Below are positions 49,441 through 60,955 of a stretch of DNA of 64,000 nucleotides, in pieces. Within the stretch, counting starts at the first letter, position 1; every line of letters starts with the position of its first letter. The DNA comes from Megachile rotundata. Its lineage: Eukaryota; Arthropoda; Insecta; Hymenoptera; Megachilidae. The stretch spans positions 3,527,501 through 3,591,500 of the forward strand of contig NC_134989.1 in assembly GCF_050947335.1 (NCBI RefSeq), given 5' to 3'. The notes beneath the pieces were generated by a model. The model was given only the letters and a program-made list of their open reading frames with translations. It had not been told where the DNA came from and made no database searches. Made by a program: the position numbers and the translations under genes.

Positions 49441-50500
49441 GGATGGAAATATCTTTATATGTAACCCCTCTCACAATATTTTCTATTATGACAACCCCAT
49501 TCATAGCCATATAGCAAGATTCTATCATTCGTCTTATTATTTTCCATCATTTACTCTAAACCGAATTACAAATCATAACTACCAACAATATTTTAACAAT
49601 TATTAACTACCAACATATCAAAAATGTTGCCACTAAACTATTAAAACACATAATTTTAATATAATTTCTCAAAAATGTAATTGTTAACATCAAGAATGAT
49701 TTCAACAGTTGAAAGCAGCAACATTGAAACATTGTGTGCTGTGAGGACACCATTTCTGTTGGAAAATAAAAAGCTAACGTGAGAAAAAACTTAGAGAGGG
49801 TGAAAATGAGACAAAGAGAAAGAAGTGCATAATGAGATGCTTTATTAAACTCCGGTATTTCGTGCTGCCTTTTTACAGGTAATTACACACTTGCACTTAC
49901 CCAGTTACATCAGTGCCACCTCGTTTAATTACTCTTAATTACGAAGAAAAGTAGTAGCATTAACACAAGAGTACCTAGGTTATGATAAAGCCGACGGAGT
50001 TTATGGCAAACACCATCGCAATTTCAAAAATCTATGTAATAATTCGTTCCATTTACTTGGTTTTAAAGTTGGAAGCTTAATGTAAAGATGAAAATATTCT
50101 ACAAGTTTAAAGCTTGAAATACTGGTTTAACCTAAAACTTAAAATGTTATTGAAATTTAAAATTTAAGATTTAAAATGTGTCACAGTAATAATAATACTA
50201 GGAGGGTAAATCATTGATAAATAATGGACGGAGCTTTATTAATTAGTAATATAATAAAAGGAACCAGACAGTGCTTAAAACTTTGTAAATTTAATTAACC
50301 ATATTAATAAAATTTACTAAATTTAATTACATTTAATTAACTTAATTAACCTAACCTAAATTAAATTTAATTAAATTTGCTAAATTTAATTAGATGAGTA
50401 GAGCTGAAAATTTAAGACCTCTAAACTCGTATATTTGAAAATTTAAGAAACTAAATATTTGAAAATGTGCAAACCTGAAATCTGTAAATGTAAAAATTTG
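49441..50500. other. AT-rich unique sequence
   Basis: Nothing recognised beyond short TTAATTAA-rich low complexity at 50280-50400. Confidence 0.6.
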
Positions 50501-50506
50501 TGGCGA

Positions 50507-50745
50507 TGATAAATTTTTATTGAGATGAAAAATTTGTATTTGAATGTAAGAATTTTAATTGAATTGAAAAATTTGTATTTGAATATGTATAAGAATTTTA
50601 ATTAAAATGAAAAATCTGTTATCAAATGTAATAATTTTAACTGAAATGAAAAATTTGTATTTGAATGTAAGAATTTTAATTGAGATGAAAAATTTATATT
50701 CGAATGTAATAATTTTAATTGATATGAAAAAATTTTACTGAATTT
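50507..50745. repeat. Tandem repeat of about 40 bp, five to six units
   Basis: Each unit reads TGAAAAATTTGTATTTGAAT followed by GTAAGAATTTTAATTGA. Unit length varies between about 39 and 43. Confidence 0.9.
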
Positions 50746-51275
50746 AACGGATTGAACTTAGCTTAAAGATGAAAAGTGGAATATCTGAGAGGTTGTTGTA
50801 GAAACTCGACAGCGTCAAAAAGTAAAATAAAAGAGGTGTGTGCAAAACGATACGTCGAACACGGAACTGCTAAACATGCAAACGTTGTTCGACGAAATCT
50901 GACCCGTGAACAGATGCAACCAGGTGAGAGGATTAGGTATCTAGCTCAATGGAATCGAGCTCGACGACACAGAAATAGATGCAATTCCTGAAGAAGTCGG
51001 ACGATACTGTCGTTTGCCTCTTGTTTTACACTAACCGTACATCGTTCGTTCATTCTCCAGTGAAATCCTCTTTCATTTTCACTCGGACAGAAACACGTAT
51101 TCAAATATGTGCCAAGACCTTCTGGAATCTATAATTTACACAGACTGATCAATTTATCCTAACTTGAGCATCGCAATTACTTTTGTTATTTTTATTATGT
51201 TACAGAAATAGCAATTTCAATTGAATTATTAAGTTTGGAAATTTTATGTTTCTGTATATTTTGCAGAATATCATT
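50746..51275. other. Moderately GC-rich unique stretch
   Basis: A 71-codon plus-strand frame (50776-50991) is basic and arginine rich but matches no family that I know. Not called as a gene. Confidence 0.5.
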
Positions 51276-51279
51276 GTTA

Positions 51280-51760
51280 GCTAATTATACAATATAATTA
51301 ATTGTACTGTAAATAATTAAACGGGATTCATATTATTACTACATAAATAGAATATTAATTACTGGATTATAATTAGTTACAGTAAAAGTATAATTGCTAT
51401 TAAACATTAATTGTACGATTATAGAATTACAATTAATTAAAATAAAATAATAATCAAGTGTAATAAAAGTATTATTATTGAATGTTAATTATCTGACTGT
51501 AAGATTGTAATTAATTACAGTGAAATTATAATCAAGTAAATAAAATTGTAATTGTTACTAATTTTATAATTGTTGTTATATTCAATATTAATTGTGTAAT
51601 TACAGATTAATAATTAGTTATAGTAAAATTATAATTGATATTGAATATTGATTATGCAATTATAGAATTATAATTAATTTTTATGCAATTATGAAATTGT
51701 AATCAATTGCAGTAAAACTATTGGTCAACTTCAATAAAATTGTACCAACTATCGCACATT
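51280..51760. repeat. Diverged tandem repeat of about 60-70 bp
   Basis: Repeating motif ATTAATTGT..GATTATAGAATTATAATTAATT..AGTAAAATTATAATTG with several units of uneven length. Confidence 0.75.
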
Positions 51761-54296
51761 AATTGTGCAAAATCTAAGGGAAACCATGGACACTTATTAA
51801 GAGAAGAAACAGAATAACTTAAAGTTATAACCCGTAAAATTAATATTTAGAGGACCAAATAAAAAAACGAAACTTTAACATAACTTTTTAAAATTTAACG
51901 CAAATAAAATTTATTTTTAACAACAATTAACATTTCTATCTTTAGACAACCATAATAGAACATTAGAATGCACTTACTTAAGAATTATTATAAAATTTAC
52001 AAACGAAATAATCGCACGAACCGCACGCGGTCGTTTAAAATTTAATTCAACATCATGCTAATCGTAAAATTGCAAAATTATAAACTGTTAAATCTGCTAA
52101 AATAAAATACGTCATTCGAGAATATCAAGCATAGAAGATTTAAGTACTCGAAAGGTTAAACAATGAACTCAATTGAAATATATAAAAATGGACGATATGA
52201 AATAGAGGGGATAAAAACAATTCATGTCCAGATAACTTTTTTGCTCCATAAGCTCTCCCGAAGAAAGGAAAAAAAAACGTATGAACCTAGGACTCATTTA
52301 CATCCTCTGCTTTAACGTAACGAACTACATCGCGTGCATACGAGCCGCTTATGCACTTTCGCGAAACCTGTCTGGACGAGCACACGCTAATACAGCACCC
52401 GTAATTCCCGGAATAAATATTCCTTACTGTTACTACTAACCTTCCTACATTTTCTGAGAAGTTCCGCTCTGACGTCGGATCACGATAAGCCGACCTAACA
52501 CCCCTATAAAGTTAGTAAATTCTACCGATCGATACGAGATCTTAATCCAGATTTGTTCATTTTCGTGAGCTACCTATTCGTTTAGGTACTTTCAAGCTGG
52601 AAACTTTTACTGATACAAAGAAGGAAATATGGAGTGGATTCGGATTATAGGGACATTTGTAAGCTGGTACTTTAACCCTTTGTACTCGAAGATTTTCTTT
52701 CAAATCTTTACATAAAGGGAACAGTCGGGTGCAAAAAGTTAATATTAGAAGTAGGTATTGACGATTTCATTATTATATTAGCATGTGAGTGATGAGAAGG
52801 TCTACAAACATATTTCAATGATATTTTTTGGAAATGTAGATAGTATTGAGATATGTATGGAATGATTTATTTTTCTGTTATTGAAATTCACTCTGAGGGT
52901 CTGTAATTATTATTTAGTTCATTAAGTCCATGAACGTCTATAATACGACATATTCGATTCTGATCATTTCTCGAAAGCTAATTGCTCGAAATGTTATTCT
53001 TCAAAATCTTAAAGTTGCAAAATCTTTAAATTATGAAGATGCAAAGTCTTGAAATTTAAAAGTCACAAAATTCCATAGTTCCAACACTCAAATACACCAA
53101 TGACCCAAAATAACAAAATCCACAGCACCAAAATTCAATGTCACAAAATCTTAAAATCCTAAAATCGCAATATTTTAAACTTTGAACTTTAAAGAGTTTC
53201 TAGGGAGAAACCTATTAAAAACGTATCCTTAACCTTTACACTTCTCTATCACATCTCAACTAACAAAAGCCTACGTTACACTTGAATGTACAGTCTGCGA
53301 CAAAAATATAAGTTCACGAATCTTTTTCCAATAATCGTATAATACCAAATGACTTACGTAACCATAATACATCAAATTTATCGGTAACAGCCTGCTAATT
53401 TCTGACCGTAATACAGTCTTTCAAAAGATATATGTTAGTAAAATATTATACAGAAATTATGCAAAACAAGTACGTGACAACAACATATTCGTCTGGTTTG
53501 TCTATGTTTTCACTGTTTCAATTCGCATAATTGTACAGTGGTTCCAGGAACATTAAATAAATAAATTGAATTTGCTAGCTTGTTTACCTGACATGAACAT
53601 AATAAAAAATGTGCAAAGACTACTTACGAGAGGTGCCTATAAAAATAATACACAATATTCGACAGTATGAGAATGTACGTGACTTGCAATTCAAAAATAG
53701 TAGCGAAATATGAATCAAAACAATAAAAAATTGTATGACATTCTTCTAAATCGAATTTTCCAATTAATCACATGGAAAGTACACAGAATATTAAAATAAA
53801 ATGTATAATACGTTACTATGAACCCCTTCCCGTACCATTTATTTAACAGATGCATCAGTCAAGGCTAACTATTCAGGACTATAACATTAAAACGAACAAA
53901 GAAAATTAAAATGTAACTATTTTATATTCAGGGATCCTTGATAATGTAACTTATAGCTGAACCTAAATTTCAAGTTAAGGAGTATTCAAAATTTGAGTAA
54001 GGTTTGTCACATTTCAGCTGTAAGTGCGAGTGAGACTCATCAAAATACGGGAAAGGTTTAATTCTTTAATTATTTCACATAAATCTACCATTTATCCATG
54101 CACTTATCCATCATGAAACCTAAAAATAAACTATTTCTGTTAAATAATATTTCGAACGTTGTTATAAATAGTACGTTAGCCAGATTAAATATCAATATTA
54201 CAATTAAAAAATGTGGGATAACTAAAAAGAAGTGAAGCTTCTTGTCACGAACTGTACAACCAGAAAGGCGAATATTCTTCATCAGCGAATAACTCG
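51761..54296. other. AT-rich sequence with small GC patch at 52250-52500
   Basis: A short octamer-like tract lies at 52990-53180 (AAAATCTT and AAAATCCT units). No gene or element recognised otherwise. Confidence 0.5.
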
Positions 54297-54710
54297 ATAA
54301 AATAATTTTTAGAAAAAAAATACGCCGACTTCGAAATGCACTAAAAAGTATAAAATAATTTCTATTTCCTAATGAAGTAATTTCTATTTCATTCAATCAT
54401 ACAATTACGTAACAGATATGAATGAAACATATTTACTCGTTAGGTAGTATATTACATACATTTCAACCTTTTCGGAGGCGGCGCAAAATTAAATAACATA
54501 TTCAAAATAATCTTTTAATTTTGCGCCGCCTCCGAAAAGGTTGAAATGTATGTAATATACTACCTAACGAGTAAATATGTTTCATTCATATCTGTTACGT
54601 AATTGTATGATTGAATGAAATAGAAATTACTTCATTAGGAAATAGAAATTATTTTATACTTTTTAGTGCATTTCGAAGTCGGCGTATTTTTTTTCTAAAA
54701 ATTATTTTAT
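54297..54710. mobile_element. Palindromic element, 414-bp form
   Basis: Arms of 197 bp (54297-54493 and 54514-54710) are nearly perfect inverted copies around a 20-base centre. The arms contain TACGCCGACTTCGAAATGCA and CCTTTTCGGAGGCGGCGCAA. This copy has lost the entire central region of the 688- and 807-bp forms. Its right side abuts TTCACGCTTTTT, the same flank (inverted) as the other two copies. Confidence 0.93.
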
Positions 54711-55151
54711 TTCACGCTTTTTATCGGCCGGCAAGACGTGTTTGTAGAAACAGTAGAAAATCGGCGACTGCATGTTGACTCATACACCACCAGAGACACG
54801 GAGGCATACGTAGAATTCAATATATTAGTAACAATAGTTTTTCGCTAATAACTCGAAAACTAAAGCTTCCCCTTAATTGTGGATAAGAAAAAAGTTGTTC
54901 AGAATCGTGTCTCTGATAACATATTAAAAGGACATGAAAATCGTCCAAAGTTGATTTCAAAACTTTTCAACAACTTTTCGCTAATATCTCGAAAACTAAA
55001 CCTTTCCGCGAAATTTGTATATGAACAAAATTGTTCAGAATCATGTCCGTGATAAGATATTAAAAGCGCACTAAAATCGAGAAAAGTTTATTTCAAAAGT
55101 TGCCGTTTTTAACCGACTTCGAAAAAGGAGGAGGTTACTCAATTCGATCAG

Positions 55152-55154
<3 letters not shown>

Positions 55155-55188
<34 letters not shown>

Positions 55189-55190
55189 TA
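55155..55190 (+). repeat. Poly-T tract inside terminal repeat
   Basis: A run of about 33 T. The matching place in the 20.95-kb copy has about 11 T, and in the opposite end (57680-57740) it is a mixed A and AAT run. The tract is a length-variable spot within the element. Confidence 0.95.
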
Positions 55191-55631
55191 TTATTTTTAT
55201 TTTCTATGTGTGCCCGCCTATTACGCCTAGCTGGATGCACCGATCGGAACGAAACCTTTTGCATCTGGTAGGTTCTGACTCCCCATTGGTACCATTATCA
55301 AAAAATTTTTCATTTTTCAATTGCAAAGTGTTGTTATTGCAAAAAAACCGGCAACTTTTGAAATAAACTTTTCTCGATTTTAGTGCGCTTTTAATATCTT
55401 ATCACGGACATGATTCTGAACAATTTTGTTCATATAAAAATTTCGCGGAAAGCTTTAGTTTTCGAGATATTAGCGAAAAATTGTTGAAAAGTTTTGAAAT
55501 CAACTTTGGACGATTTTAATGTCCTTTTAATATGTTATCAGGGGCACGATTCTGAACAACTTTTTCCTTATCCGCAATTAAGGGGAAGCTTTAGTTTTCG
55601 AGTTATTAGCGAAAAACTATTGTTACTAATA

Positions 55632-56502
55632 CAGTATTCACTCCGTAAATGTTACTTTTGCCGGTCTCGATTGTACATTTACGGTAGAGGTCCTACATTC
55701 TTTGTAGTGTGCCGAACGTAGAAAGAGACAGCCATGCAAAAGACAAAGAGGGATAGAGTTTCGAGCGTTCGGCAAACATGAAAGACTCGTGCGTGTTCTG
55801 TCTTTTAAATTTAAAAATTAAAATTCTTTATTTTTGGTTTTTCGTCAATGAAACTTTTACCATCGTATTTGTCTCGTTTTTCTGATTAAAATGACACCAA
55901 ACACGATATGATTACGATCGTAATTACTTATGTAACAAGCCATAAAAGTTTGGGATGTAACATTTACGGTAGAGGTGCGAATTCCTTCTAAAGGCTTGCT
56001 ATACAAGTAATTATGATTTTAATTATACCGTGTTTGGTACCATTTTAATCAGAAAAACGAGACGAATACGATAATCAAAGCTTCATTGATGAAACTCCAA
56101 AAATAAAGAATTTTGATTTTTGAATTTAAAAGGCAGAAGACGCACGAGTGTTTCATATTTGCCGAACGCGTCAATCTTCTGCTTTTCTTTCTTTTCCATT
56201 CGCCGTCCTCTTTTACGTTAAAAACTTTAATCACTCGTTACACACACAATTGTTAACGTAATTATATCATGTTTGGTGTCATTTTAATCAGGAAATCTAG
56301 ACAAATACAACGGTAATAGTTTCATGAAAATAGTAAGAAATAAGAAAGTTACAATCTTTTCCTTTGCTTGCATTAGTATGTGTCTCACCGATATTCGATC
56401 CTCGTCGTTTCGGCGACCGATCGTGTTTCATTCTTGACTGATTTCGAGGGGGATACCCCCAGTAGTGGGGATACAATTTTAACATTTACGGAGTGAATAC
56501 TG
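55632..56502. mobile_element. TA-site non-autonomous element with internal hairpin
   Basis: The 871-bp element has perfect terminal inverted repeats starting CAGTATTCACTCCGTAAA and TA on both sides (55630-55631 and 56503-56504), the Tc1/mariner-type target. The left arm of the surrounding inverted repeat preserves the empty site (CTAATATATTGAATTC when read in the same direction). The interior is itself a long imperfect inverted repeat: 55690-55950 pairs with 55975-56210, including GTTCGGCAAA..CACGAG and ATTTTAATCAG words. The 18-bp string ACATTTACGGTAGAGGT occurs twice in direct orientation (55675 and 55960). No coding capacity. Confidence 0.92.
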
Positions 56503-56737
56503 TATATTGAATTCTATGTATGCCTCCGTGCCTCTGGTGGTGTATGAGTCAACATGCAATCGCCGATTTTATTTACCAATTTTACAACAATTAATAAAAA
56601 AAAAAATTGAAAAACGAATATCCATGTTGTCTTTTACTTAATTATGTTCATGGCATTTACGCGGACAAAAAAAAAGCCCGGAAGAACTGTCTCACAGTAT
56701 CCTATAAAATTCTCCCCATTCCACTAAAAAGCGTGAA

Positions 56738-57544
56738 ATAAAATACTTTTAAGAAAAAAAATACACCGACTTCGAAATGCACTAAAAAGTATAAAATAAT
56801 TTCTATTTCATTCAATCATACAATTACGTCACAGATATGAATGAAACCTATTTACTCGTTAGGTAGTGTATTAAATACATTTCAACCTTTTCGGAGGCGA
56901 CGCAAAATTAAAAATACCTCAGTAAACGTTGCTGCCAATAACCAGTTGATTGTGGTATGGCGTATTGGAAATTAATAAATCCTGAGAAAGAATACGAACC
57001 ATTATAGATATATCTGGTAATATACGTAAATGTAACGACTGCATCTTCATTTCGCAACGTTTCTGATATAAATGAAATTGAATCGACTTTGTTCGCATGT
57101 GGAAGCCATGGATCTAAGAACCTATAAACGGAGCCCACGACGCGGAGATTACCAAATTTGCGGCAGATGGGCTCTATCTTTATAGTACATGCGGCGATCG
57201 AGTCTTTCCGTCGCATACTCTATGAATCTAGATAGACCATAGTTACATTCTATACGCACTAACATCTACTTCGCGGCGTGCTGTCGAGTTATATGTATAG
57301 AAAAAAAAATAGCTATACAAGCTTTGCCTATGTTCGACTGTCCAAAGGTTGACATGATCAAGAAAATCTTTTAATTTTGCGCCGCCTCCGAAAAGGTTGA
57401 AATGTATTTAATACACTACCTAACGAGTAAATAGGTTTCATTCATATCTGTGACGTAATTGTATGATTGAATGAAATAGAAATTATTTTATACTTTTTAG
57501 TGCATTTCGAAGTCGGTGTATTTTTTTTCTTAAAAGTATTTTAT
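56738..57544. mobile_element. Palindromic element, 807-bp form
   Basis: Same family as the copies at 21580 and 54297. Both arms of this copy lack the same 22 bases, CCTAATGAAGTAATTTCTATTT or its complement, compared with the other copies. Both arms carry ACACCGAC instead of ACGCCGAC. The centre is 163 bp longer than in the 688-bp form. It contains a minus-strand open frame of 102 codons. Confidence 0.93.
56908..57216 (-). CDS. Unidentified open frame inside palindromic element
   Basis: A 102-codon ATG-started frame, reading MRRKDSIAACTIKIEPICRK at its start and ending STGYWQQRLLRYF. The codon use and composition are more protein-like than the surrounding repeats, and the frame spans most of the unique centre. 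I recognise no family. In the 688-bp copy at 21.6 kb a 163-bp deletion removes about half of it. It could be a captured host fragment, a remnant of the element's own gene, or chance. Confidence 0.25.
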   Translation of the reverse strand: MRRKDSIAACTIKIEPICRKFGNLRVVGSVYRFLDPWLPHANKVDSISFISETLRNEDAVVTFTYITRYIYNGSYSFSGFINFQYAIPQSTGYWQQRLLRYF

Positions 57545-57783
57545 TTTTGCAATAACAACACTTTGCAATTAAAAAATGAAAAATTTTTTGATAATGGTAC
57601 CAATGGGGAGTCAAAACCTACCAGATGCAAAAGGTTTCGTTCCGATCGGTGCATCCAGATAGGCGTAATAGGCGGGCACACATAGAAAATAAAAATAATA
57701 ATAATAAAAAAAATAAAAAAAAAGAATAAAAAAAAATATACTAATCGAATTGAGTAACCTCCTCCTTTTTCGAAGTCGGTTAA

Positions 57784-58735
57784 AAACATAAATCACCGTT
57801 CGATCTCGATATTTCTCTCGCTCTGTCGCAGGTAAATAAGCTTTCACGTGGTCGTCGAAAGCTCTCGGAGCATTAAGCCTTTTCCACGTACAATTGCACA
57901 CACGATCAACGAGCAGCGATCGAAGCAGAAAGGGTTGGAGTTGACGAGGAACGTTCGAGCTCAAAACACGCGTTGCCACGACGCTTGCGAAAACTCGCAA
58001 GCCCCATTATGGATTACAGGGAGAAAAATTCTTTGTCAGCCTTTGCGCGTCCGTTATCAGAACGTCGTACACCTTTCCCTTATCACGCGGCCACGTGTCA
58101 ACGGGACGTTGACGATCGATCGAGCTCACGTCCTCACATGAAAGAAATAATAATTAAAGTTCCAATGAACGGACGACGGTGTTCGACGCTGTATACTCGT
58201 GTAAACAGACAGCGAACAATGCGTCTCGAGCTGACCACGATGGATAAATAATAAGCGGCAATAACAACCTGCCAGGGTAGTGCCAGCCTTCTGGGTTATT
58301 ATGAGTTGTTTTATCTGCCAGCAAGATCTAGACAAGTTGTATCGCACTAACACCCACCACCGTTCTTTTTCTTTCGTTTCACTCGACTTATCTACGTATG
58401 CATTTCTACCACGTGCTGCGAGACGTTGTCGTTAATTATATTGCTTAGATTTGAGGCATTTGCGCACGTTCGAAGACGTTTCAAAAATTGGTCGATAAAA
58501 TTCTTATTTATGAGGCTTGTGAAGCTCTTTGAGAACGAGAGACTTTCGTCATTTTATTTGGTCATATAATTAGATGCATCGGAAGAATACTTGTTTTTTA
58601 AAACAAATGAAAAAGTAGTTAATTTTCTGATAAATCTATTAATATTCAATATTCAGCAAGTAATAAATCAATTCTATTAATTTTCAGTAGTGTGTTTGCT
58701 TGTCCATTTTAGAATTAAAATTAAATAATAAAGAA
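57784..58735. other. Unique sequence with GC-rich island at 57790-58390
   Basis: CG-rich island with overlapping open frames on both strands (up to 97 codons plus, 129 minus; the latter runs into the transposon end). No product was recognised. Confidence 0.5.
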
Positions 58736-58739
58736 GTGT

Positions 58740-59155
58740 AACAGATATCCTGTGAGGACTATAAAAAGTAAAGTAAACAGTAAAATAGCAATTGTAATAT
58801 AGTAGTACTGTAATAGTATAATGAAATTCTGATACTAGTACAGTAGTGTAATAATGACAAAAAAGTAGTACAATGGAGCAATGGTTTAGTAAAATAGTAA
58901 AATCGGAATATAGTAACATACTTATATAGTGAAATAGTAAACTAGCAATACAGGGTATGGTAGAAAAGTAATATAGTGAATGAGTGGAATTATAAAACAG
59001 AGAAACGGTAAAACAGTAAAATATAATATGCTAAAATACTAAAATGGTAAGTGTTGTAAAATAGTAAAAGGGAAAAGGTTGTAAAACAATAAAATTGCAG
59101 AACAACAAAATAATAAATTAGTAACATAGTAAAGTAATTTAATTATAGTAATAAA
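58740..59155. repeat. Octamer tract, AGTAAAAT type
   Basis: Units such as AATAGTAA, ACAGTAAA, TATAGTGA and AATGGTAA line up in 8-base columns for about 400 bases. C is scarce on this strand. Confidence 0.8.
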
Positions 59156-59750
59156 ATACTTGTACACAAATATTTTTAAAATAATTATTTGACTTCTAAT
59201 ATTTTGAACTAAAAAATATTATCTGAATTGACTCACTAAAGGTTAAAAAGAACTAATACCTGCAACAACAGAATACGATCCATCATAAACTCGATTCACC
59301 ACAGCCAACGTAGTTCCAAAAGCTATTCGCAAAATTGTCCCGAGAGCCATTGTCAGTCACCATTTAAATCAGAACGAAAGAGAAGACAGATAAATCTGTG
59401 AAGAATAAACTCTAGCGTCGTGCCGATTATCCCGGCAAACTTTCATTTACACAACGTTTACTGCAAAACAGACGAAGAGAAACGGAGAAAGGGGGACAGA
59501 GAGAGAAAGGAGAGAAGCCTGCGGGAATTTCGCTAAATCGCTTTAACGCGGTCGCTCGCAATTCCGCCACAACCGCGGTGGCTGATCTTGCAATAGTCAT
59601 GGTGACTCATTCATCTACAGCGTGAAAAACGAAACAAAAAAATTCCCTTATGGTGATGTAGCATTCGATTTTGAGATTAGTCGCGTATTGGCCGATTTTG
59701 TGGTCGCGTTTGACCGACCTATTCTATGCAGGTACACTTGCGTAAACATA
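59156..59750. other. Unique sequence with GC-rich patch at 59390-59720
   Basis: Nothing recognised. Confidence 0.55.
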
Positions 59751-60330
59751 CTTCTAAATTTCTAACCGTTTCAGTTTTTGAATATTCGAATTTTTCAATT
59801 TTTAATGTTTCAATTTTTCAATTATTCAATTTTTCAATTTTTCCATTTTTCAATTTTTCAATTTTTCAATTTTTCAATTTTTCAATTTTTCAATTTTTCA
59901 ATTTTTCAATTTTTCAATTTTTCAATTTTTCAATTTTTCAATTTTTCAATTTTTCAAATTTCAATTTTTCAATTTTTCAATTTTTCAATTGCCAAATTTT
60001 CAAATTTTTAAGTTACTCTTTCTAAAATAGTAAATTTCTAAATATCTAAATGCTCTTTAGACTGTTATATTTATAGACTTTAAATCAAATAGTCCTCAAA
60101 TCTTCAAATTCAGAAATTTCTATGCGTCCAAATCTTCAGATCTATATATTTTTAAATTTCTGAATACCATGATCTGTAAATTCCTGAAATGCCAAACTCT
60201 TTAATTTTCATATTCCCAAAATTCACAAATTCTTAAGTTTTCAAATAAATTTCCAAATTTTAAATCTCCAGATTTTATGAACTCCAAGAGGTAAAATCCA
60301 AATCCCAAAATTCCTAAATGTTATGTCCCT
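59751..60330. repeat. Octamer array, TTTTTCAA
   Basis: A nearly pure TTTTTCAA array at about 59786-59995, followed by a degenerate G-poor tail. It translates as repeating FNFSIFQF, which accounts for the two long open frames here (24 bp is both three octamers and eight codons). Confidence 0.96.
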
Positions 60331-60955
60331 CAGAATACTAAACCATCCCCAAATTGTTATTTTCCCAAAAATGACTAAAGATCAACGAATAAAAAGATTT
60401 TTCCCCTAAATTGCTGGGAAATTTATTTTTCCTAGGGAAGTCAGATTTTGCTGTTGACTGTACATGTGTACGCATACGTCAAGAGAACGCTAATAATCCG
60501 TATCGGTGATCCCGTTAGCGTTGCTACCTCCTGAACTCCTTTGCTTCCGCCTCTAACCCATGATATTTCAACATAGCTGCACCAATAGCCTTCCTGAACC
60601 TGCCTTGAACTCTGCCTGAGTTTCTAAATACCAGTTCTGTCGATTTCTTCGATTATTATATTTATACATCGATCTTTAGTCGAATATTATCGAGTCCATT
60701 ACAAATAAGGTCATTTAAAGCAGGCGCTGTTGTAAGAGGTTCTATCATAGGAATAGTTTCGTATACATGATATGGTGAAACGTGAAAATAGAGCTCACGA
60801 TAGTTTATGCGATTATGCAAAAGGTCAATATCGTTGTAAAGAGACTAATCGTCGTGCAGGGTAAAAATGGCGACGTAATAGGTGATGTTAGGGAAATTAT
60901 TGAACCTTCCTTCATTAAGGAAAGTGACGATATAAAAGATAGTGTTTTCACATCT
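60331..60955. other. Unique sequence
   Basis: A 105-codon frame starts at 60782 (GTG start); its first 60 or so codons are charged and not obviously repetitive, but it runs into the next octamer tract. I give it little weight as a gene. Confidence 0.5.

Larger units (their letters stand above)
54757..56570. repeat. Large inverted repeat, 349-bp arms
   Basis: The left arm at 54757-55105 is the inverted copy of 55349-55629 plus 56505-56570. The right arm measures 1222 bp, 873 more than the left. This equals the TA element plus one TA duplicate that interrupts it. The loop (55106-55348) holds the terminal repeat of the TTAA-site element. The arms contain the CATGATTCTG and TTTTCGAGATATTAG words of the 136-bp units. 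Confidence 0.93.
55113..57779. mobile_element. TTAA-site element with nested insertions
   Basis: The ends are inverted repeats of about 240 bp (55113-55348 and 57545-57779). They begin CCGACTTCGAAAAAGGAGGA, include a poly-T tract and CCCGCCTATTACGCC, and are flanked by TTAA (55109-55112 and 57780-57783). TTAA target use fits piggyBac or Kolobok types. Between the ends lie half of the large inverted repeat, a TA-site element and an 807-bp palindromic element. No transposase frame is visible; it must rely on another copy. Confidence 0.85.

Noticed and set aside
55100..55366. 88-codon frame containing a long phenylalanine run
   Set aside because: It is translation of the poly-T tract in the transposon terminal repeat.
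59726..60025. 99-codon frame with periodic FNFSIFQF
   Set aside because: It is the TTTTTCAA array read in one frame; three octamers equal eight codons, so any such array gives a periodic peptide.
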